A stretch of 64,000 nucleotides of DNA from Stichopus chloronotus (lineage: Eukaryota > Echinodermata > Holothuroidea > Aspidochirotida > Stichopodidae), in the NCBI GenBank assembly GCA_021234535.1, contig SFZH01000008.1:26180037-26244036 (forward strand), written 5' to 3'. Below, piece by piece: positions 58,215-64,000 of this stretch. Each line of letters starts with the position of its first letter. Position 1 is the first letter of the stretch. Under the pieces are notes generated by a model. It was not told the origin of the DNA and searched no databases. It saw only the letters and a program-made list of their open reading frames with translations. Made by a program: the position numbers and the translations under genes.

Positions 58215-59075
58215 GTAAGTAGTTCTTTGTATGATTTTGCTGGTTAATGATAAAATATGTTCATGTTTGCATGGCTTTAGCAACAGTTATTTGATGATAT
58301 ACTGTAATATCAATAAAGGTCTGTAGAAAAACATTATCTGGACAGCCCCTTGAATTCCATTATCTTCACCACCATGCACCAGAGTCTACATTCAGCCCAC
58401 AGAAATGAGCACTCCAGTACTGGCATCATGTTTGTGCTATTTATTGGTGTTTGATTGGTGTTTTGACAGTTTCAAAGTGCTCACATACAGTAGTTGTCAC
58501 TAGGCAACCAATTGTTTTTTTTAACCCTCTGAGACAATTGTTTTGTCTCAAAGCAAATTGACAAGTGACCTCTGTGGAAAATGGTGAGAAAGATTGACAT
58601 GCTTATTTTCCTCAGAGGCATCTCTATCTGAGATACAGCTCTTGTTCTGTCATCAAGTATTGTGGAATACTGTACATTTGTCTTACGAATTGAAATACAG
58701 TACCTGAAGCTGTACCAAAGACTTTTTACCATAAAAAGTCTTTTTTAAAATAGAGATGATTAGTGTATGTCATTACAAGTCATGTACTGTACAGTTGGAG
58801 GTATACCAGTAGACCCATGTGGCTACTGCAGTACAGTATGTTTTGCAAGTGGGAAAAATCATGTGGGTTGCTTAGGGGTAAGGAATCTCTAAGCCTTTTG
58901 GCTTTCTGCTCAACTGTCAAAGATGCTTACCAGATAAACCCTGGGGTGTTTGCTGGTACAGTACTTTACAGTGCCCTCAAGGTGTTAGACTACTGTAGTC
59001 CCTAATAGAAAAACAGGGATAGAGTAAAGGTACACTATGAGCATTGCAAGGACTACTGACATTGACTTTCAACAG

Positions 59076-59234
59076 GTGGAAAACTACATTGAAAGCATTC
59101 GAAAAGTATCTGAAGAGAGAGATGCCATCACAGAAGAACTTGAAGCTGAGAATGAAGCACTGAAGGATGAAGTTACACAGTTGAGGCAGGAACTTAATGG
59201 AAGAAATCACGAAATTAAGGAAGTTCTGAAACAG
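59076..59234 (+). CDS. Coiled-coil gene, exon 2
   Basis: 159 nt (53 codons), phase 0 at both ends, preceded by gactttcaacag and followed by gtacag. Encodes VENYIESIRKVSEERDAI and ELEAENEALKDEVTQLRQEL, with hydrophobic residues repeating every three to four positions as in a parallel coiled coil. Confidence 0.85.
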
Positions 59235-62058
59235 GTACAGTACAGTGATAAGATAATGCAGTACTGTAGGAAATGATACTGTAAGTTGAAATTAAGGTCT
59301 CTAAACTGTGTTTAGAATGTAAATTCAATTGTTTTGGGGGGTAAGATGAAACAAGTATGTGGGTAAAATGGATGTCTGTCAGGAGTGAAAAAAAATTGAT
59401 ATCGATACATCAGTTTAAAAAGAAAATCCAGTGAATAAAAATCAATGTTTTGTATATATGGTCCATTTCTAAAGTACATTAGTGCAAATTTCCCCTAACA
59501 ACATCCTCAAATGTGTGCCTGTAAAGGTCTGTTTTACAGACAATTGAAAGGATACCTAAATTGAAGAGGATAATTTGTCACTCTAGGTGTTTCAAACCCT
59601 ACAGTACAGTATGTCAATATGTTGTCCATAACTCAAGATATTGTCATTTGAAGTGAGACTACTCTGGTCAAGACCGATTTTCAGTTGCTTACAGTATGTC
59701 AAAATGCCATGTAGCCGCTGCACACGGTACAGTAAATGATTGCAAGAAGTTTTTTTTTTTCCTTCTTTGAAATTGAAGCCTTAATTTAACCTTGATGTTG
59801 ATTTGGTATATTGTACTGTAGATTTACCTTAAAATATTGTGAAAATTAAGGTCACATTTCTTAAACTACAATCAAGATTATAAAAATTACCAATTATATT
59901 CATGTAGTTGTGGCTAGTTGACATCACAAATTCCCCATTGTGCAACTGTATCATTTTGAAATACATTTCTTGAAAAGTTCATAACTTCCAAACCAAACAT
60001 GCTATTAAGATACAATTCTTAAATTGTTACTAAGGTAGAGAGAAACATGTTCCTTATTTTTAGGAGACATGAGTAATGTCTGTGGCCAAAATCCTTATAA
60101 GACAATAGAGACTAAAATTTAGAATTAACACCATATTGAAAGCAGCTTTATGTTTTCAGCAAATATTTGCATAATGTAAGCGGCACGTGCCCCTGGGGTC
60201 TATGAGACCTAAAGTACCGATGGCTAAACTTGGGGGCGTCCTTACTGACGTTAAAACTTGGGGCTCGTTGGCCAAGCCTACTGGGTATCATGCCAGTAGT
60301 TGTGAGGCAAGGTACAATTATTCAGCTACTGAGGGCTACATTACTAAATTGGATGGTTGGAGGGGACATCAGCCAGCTCCTACTTGCAACATAGCTGAGT
60401 GCCTATAAACACAACAATTGCTTCTCATCATAGATCCTAAGGGACGGCATTACGTTACGGCATGGTTGTCCAACTTCCCTTATCTATATCCTTGGCAAAC
60501 AAACACAAAGACAAATACAGGCGCATAGATACCGTGCCGGTAATTACACCTTTCTTGTATGAGACTGACACACAGAACTATCTCAGGCTATTCGCAAGTG
60601 ACGGTTTGTCTCCAAAGAACAGCAAAACTCTAACCTAGTTTCTTCCGCAACCAACACTAGAGACATTAAACACAATATGACACACTTGTCTATGATTTGA
60701 ACCTCCCAGTTTATTAGAACCCAATTACTAAAGAAGGAAATGAAAAGGAAATAAAAAGGCGTAAAGAATACTTTGTACATAACACACCATGTAAACACTA
60801 GATTTGGATACACCCCTTCTTTGTGTCTGCTCACACCTAGCTTTCATGACACATGACAGAAAACGTAAACTCTTAACCTCTGACCCACTGAGGTCGTACT
60901 ATAAACAACATCAACACACCAGGCTAACACTAGCCAGCACACAGCGATCACACAAACAAATGGCCATATCAATTATCACACTAAAGTTAACAACACATAC
61001 TTGGGAACTACAGATCGTTAGCCTAGCACTAGGCCTCACAGTACACACCAACAGTAAACACGCTTGAGAGCCAAACTTTCAGAATACATCGTACAGTACC
61101 ATTATGCCTTACTTCATGTAAGTCACATAACTTTTAAGGATGCAGTAATAAATACGTTAACATTAACACTTAGTTTCATGGCAATACGATTTGAATTGTA
61201 AAAATTTGAAATAACATTAATTAGCCTACGGATCCATCGCAGACGCGACGCAGTAAGGTACCTGTTTAAACCTGTGTGGTGACGTCTTACTTCTCAGTGT
61301 AACGTCCGTAAAATCATCGCTAAGCATCATCGATTCAGCTCAGAAGTACAGTACAGCAGTCATTATTACATGGGGTAGCCTTGAACAGTCACATGTACAC
61401 ATTGGTTACGATGTACAGTAAGAAACATTCTGGAATCTCACAGGTGGTCTGGCAGCTGTAAAATGGGTTCTGACAGTATCGGAACAATTACAGGACTTCT
61501 GACGACAGTTCCAGGAGCAATAAGAATAGGGGATGACGGCGAATTAGCAACGAAACGCCGGAGTCAAGGGGGCGACGTCTGCACAGGCCAGGTGCTCCTC
61601 CAAGACTAACACGTGCACCAGAGGGGTTTCCGCATCTCGAACGGAGGACGCTTCTGGTGTTGGGTTACTTGGCTTAACTTCCAAAGAACAAAGGAACTCT
61701 CTTGAACTTTTAAAATGAGGGCAGCATACTCTCAGTTTCTCAAAACTGGTATCCCTACAATAAGCTCTTGACAATTTAATGTCAAAAGTTGCTGCTTTAG
61801 CGTATGGACTGCCTGCAATAAATGTTGTAAGTTGATGCTTAGTGTAAATGCAATACACAGTACTGTATATCAACAGGTACAGGTACTATTTTCAGAACTG
61901 TATACTAGTATATGCTGTATGTGTATTGATGTTATCCTCATTCAGTACAAGCAAAAGTCAATATCAATATAATGGTTACAGAGTGAAGTACCTGATATAT
62001 CCATAATATGGATGTATTGATAACCTTACTACCATAAATATATTCCTTCATTCTTTAG
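59235..62058. other. Intron 2 of the coiled-coil gene
   Basis: 2.8 kb. Contains many tacagta words. A stretch at about 60.17-61.6 kb has a different, more GC-rich texture and an open frame (60187-60408) without recognisable domains; it may be an old insertion. No coding exon identified. Confidence 0.5.
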
Positions 62059-62193
62059 GGTGGATTAGTCGATCTGGCAGAGGGCTCACCAGGTGAGGCT
62101 GTAGCATACCTGATGATTGAAAGGTCAAGATTAATGGATGACATAAACCAGCTTAAGAAATTAAATGAAACGACATCAGTGGATGAAGTAAAA
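62059..62193 (+). CDS. Coiled-coil gene, exon 3
   Basis: 135 nt (45 codons), phase 0, acceptor cattctttag, donor gtaagc. Encodes GGLVDLAEGSPGEAVAYLM and IERSRLMDDINQLKKLNE. The EAVAYLMIERSRL stretch is the part that faintly recalls the 'DD(V/F)TxLLExERERL' segment of CTTNBP2/FILIP1-type proteins. Confidence 0.85.
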
Positions 62194-62301
62194 GTAAGCC
62201 ATTTCCCTTTCCTCAGATTTTATAGTACTGTATTTTGCAACTCTGTATCTGTTTTCCTTTTCATTCTTCGTTAGTTAATGAAATTGTGTCAATATGTGTA
62301 A

Positions 62302-62560
62302 GGCCAAGTTAAAAAAAATTATCAGTTTCTCGTCCCCACCCGCACGCTTTTTTCACGCCACACATATTTTTTTTTTTTTTTTTTCATGTATAAAAATATA
62401 AATAAATAGTATAACTTACGTACAGAACCTGAATACTGCAGTTGCTGTGCTGCCGAAAATGCCATTCAGGATTCACCGGTAAAAAAAAAAAAAAAGGCCC
62501 TCATGCTCAATTTTTCTCAAAAGTTAGGACGAGAAACTAATTTTTTTTTTTTACTTGGCC
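62302..62560. mobile_element. Harbinger-type MITE in intron 3
   Basis: Ends ggccaagtt and acttggcc with inverted homology of about 35 bp (through agtttctcgtcc / ggacgagaaact), flanked by TAA on both sides (62299-62301, 62561-62563). A 3-bp TAA duplication and GGCC-starting ends fit PIF/Harbinger. The interior holds poly-T and poly-A runs and no ORF. Confidence 0.8.
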
Positions 62561-62709
62561 TAAGCATGTGGTCATACTCTATGAAATTCCTTGTCTCTGT
62601 TCATGATGAAAAATGGTTTATTTTTAAGTTCACTTCTTACAATGCTCTGACCCAACTCTGACCCAGTCTGTATTTTATCTCCATTGTGTGTCTTCTCTGT
62701 TTCCATTAG

Positions 62710-62799
62710 GACCATCTTGCCAAAGAGATAAAGCTGTTGAAAGATGAATTGGTTGAAGAGAAGTTAAAATTTGGTATAAAAGAAGACGAGCTGAAAATG
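62710..62799 (+). CDS. Coiled-coil gene, exon 4
   Basis: 90 nt (30 codons), phase 0, acceptor gtttccattag, donor gtatga. Encodes DHLAKEIKLLKDELVEEKLK and ends KEDELKM, continuing the coiled coil. Confidence 0.8.
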
Positions 62800-63591
62800 G
62801 TATGAAATATTGCTGTTGACAAAGTAAGAGAATTTAGTTATTTGTGAGCACTTTGCAAACAGTGCCTTTCATAGCATTCTGAAGGCAAAAGAAACCTAAA
62901 ACAAGTATTTTACAAATATTGCAGTATGAGTCTACTGTAGACTACTGAAAGTCTGATCAATAAGTTCCTAAATCCACAAGAAACAGAGTACCAAGTGGGA
63001 TGCACATGTTAGTAAAGTTTACGTTGAAAATGCAAATGTTTTGTGCTACATAAATTTTGGCCATCTATTTAATTTCTAATATTTTTTAAAGGATACTGCT
63101 TTTGGCTCATTTGCAGTGCGGGTGCATCCTTGCAGCTACACATCATCCTATTTCTTAATAATGTGCGCTGGTCACATTTATCTTCAAGGTAGCTTACGCA
63201 TATGATTCCAATCGGTATTTCACACAGTAAATGTCACCCCATATAAACAGGATGTTATTGCCATTTACTGTACCTGTATTAAACATGCACTGTACAAGAC
63301 ATGGTTGCTTATGAAACGTGTGTTCTTTTGCTGAATCTGATATGCTGTGAATGTTCCTCTAGTTCTGTATGGAATATTCTGAACATTGTGCCATACAGTA
63401 TTTGATTATGAGAGCCCACTTGCAGTGATTTACAGTTACAGTAATTATCCAATTTTTCACAGTGCAGTAGGGGTTTTTATTTGCTTTGCTTCAGTCATCA
63501 TTTACTGTAGCTCATTAGTGTGTCAGTCAAAGTTTATTGATCTCTATTGAAAATGTTTCTCTGGTAAGTGCATATTTTATATGGCCTCTAG
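62800..63591. other. Intron 4 of the coiled-coil gene
   Basis: 0.8 kb, AT-rich with tacagta words; no exon seen. Confidence 0.6.
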
Positions 63592-63766
63592 GAGCTCAAA
63601 AACCACACAGCTCAAGCTGAAATTGAGAAAGACAAAGCTCTGCAAGATAGTAAAGAAAAGGAAAAGAAAATCAAAAACTTGGAAGGTGAAGTAAAGAAGT
63701 TGAAACTTTCACTTATAATTGAAAAGAAAAGAAAGAAAAATGAAGACCCAGCGAAAAATGCGAAAG
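63592..63766 (+). CDS. Coiled-coil gene, exon 5
   Basis: 175 nt, acceptor atggcctctag, donor gtaagc; enters in phase 0 and leaves with one extra base. Encodes ELKNHTAQAEIEKDKALQDS, then a Lys-rich helix (KEKEKKIKNLEGEVKKLKLS) and IEKKRKKNEDPAKNAK. The run of Lys/Glu is continuous-helix-like. Confidence 0.85.
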
Positions 63767-63955
63767 GTAAGCACAAAATGAAAGTAAGACATACAGTATT
63801 TCGGCCCCTGAAAATTTCCATCATAAAATCTCTTGTACCGATGTTTTTGCATGATGATGCTGTGGTTTTTGTGCCAATTTTCAGATGCTGTTAAAGTTCA
63901 TTGCAGTTCAAGTAATTTTTCTCTTGTGCAATACCATGTTTTACTGTATGTGCAG

Positions 63956-64000
63956 TGATGATGAAACAACTGGAATGTTTATGCCTGGTGCTGGCACAGT
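63956..64000 (+). CDS. Coiled-coil gene, exon 6 (partial, at edge)
   Basis: Acceptor gtatgtgcag ends at 63955. The split codon gives V, then MMKQLECLCLVLAQ, running off the window. The alternative acceptor at 63884 (attttcag) would read DAVKVHCSSSN and reach a stop after about 23 codons, so the later acceptor is preferred; an alternative last exon using the earlier site remains possible. Confidence 0.55.

Noticed and set aside
60187..60408. 73-codon frame in the coiled-coil gene intron
   Set aside because: No Glu/Lys/Leu coiled-coil pattern, no splice sites in matching phase; more likely part of an old insertion.
1..64000. CRISPR arrays, operons, rRNA or tRNA genes
   Set aside because: No regularly spaced repeats or structural RNA genes seen; tRNA-like sequences are the heads of SINEs, and the splice sites show a eukaryotic genome.

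Overview
This window is eukaryotic genomic DNA. It is AT-rich and intron-containing, with long intergenic spaces, GT-AG splice sites, a tRNA-derived SINE family, DNA-transposon MITEs, a Ty3/Gypsy element and a LINE relic. The gene style (a local expansion of small Ig-domain receptors) and the repeat texture (frequent 'aggcct' and 'tacagta' words) suggest an invertebrate deuterostome, perhaps an echinoderm such as a sea cucumber. The species is inference only; nothing in the sequence proves it.

Left 38 kb: a tandem, same-strand (+) cluster of Ig-superfamily receptor genes. Each has one intronless coding exon (signal peptide, three Ig-like domains, one membrane helix, tyrosine-rich tail) preceded by a short noncoding exon. 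Three copies are open: gene A (9520-10854), gene B (26551-27879) and gene E (36444-37871). Three are broken: A' (8636-9311), C (14050-15323) and D (18730-19979). A domain-2 scrap lies at about 32235-32350. A ~9-11 kb block carrying A'/A (about 2684-13393) is repeated as the block carrying B (about 21658-30473). The left breakpoint lies inside a SINE sequence. Gene B is a mosaic: its 5' flank matches A', its ectodomain is almost that of E, and its membrane/tail region is that of A. Gene E has a different tail with an NPxY/YxxPhi motif. The genes look like a birth-and-death receptor family diversifying by duplication, conversion and tail exchange.

Middle (38-49.9 kb): mostly non-coding. It holds three SINE copies (37.9, 45.1 and 45.7 kb), a TA-flanked MITE (42.26-42.43 kb), one candidate minus-strand exon (43270-43451), a truncated LINE reverse-transcriptase tail (48.4-49.0 kb, minus) and an hAT-type MITE with an 8-bp target duplication (49518-49672).

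49987-55720: a structurally complete but coding-dead Ty3/Gypsy LTR retrotransposon on the minus strand, with ~145-bp LTRs, primer-binding site, polypurine tract, and gag-PR-RT-RNaseH-integrase, bounded by a 5-bp GCTTC target duplication.

58-64 kb: the 5' part of a plus-strand multi-exon gene encoding a long coiled-coil protein. Five well-supported exons and the start of a sixth run off the right edge, and a Harbinger-type MITE sits in one intron.
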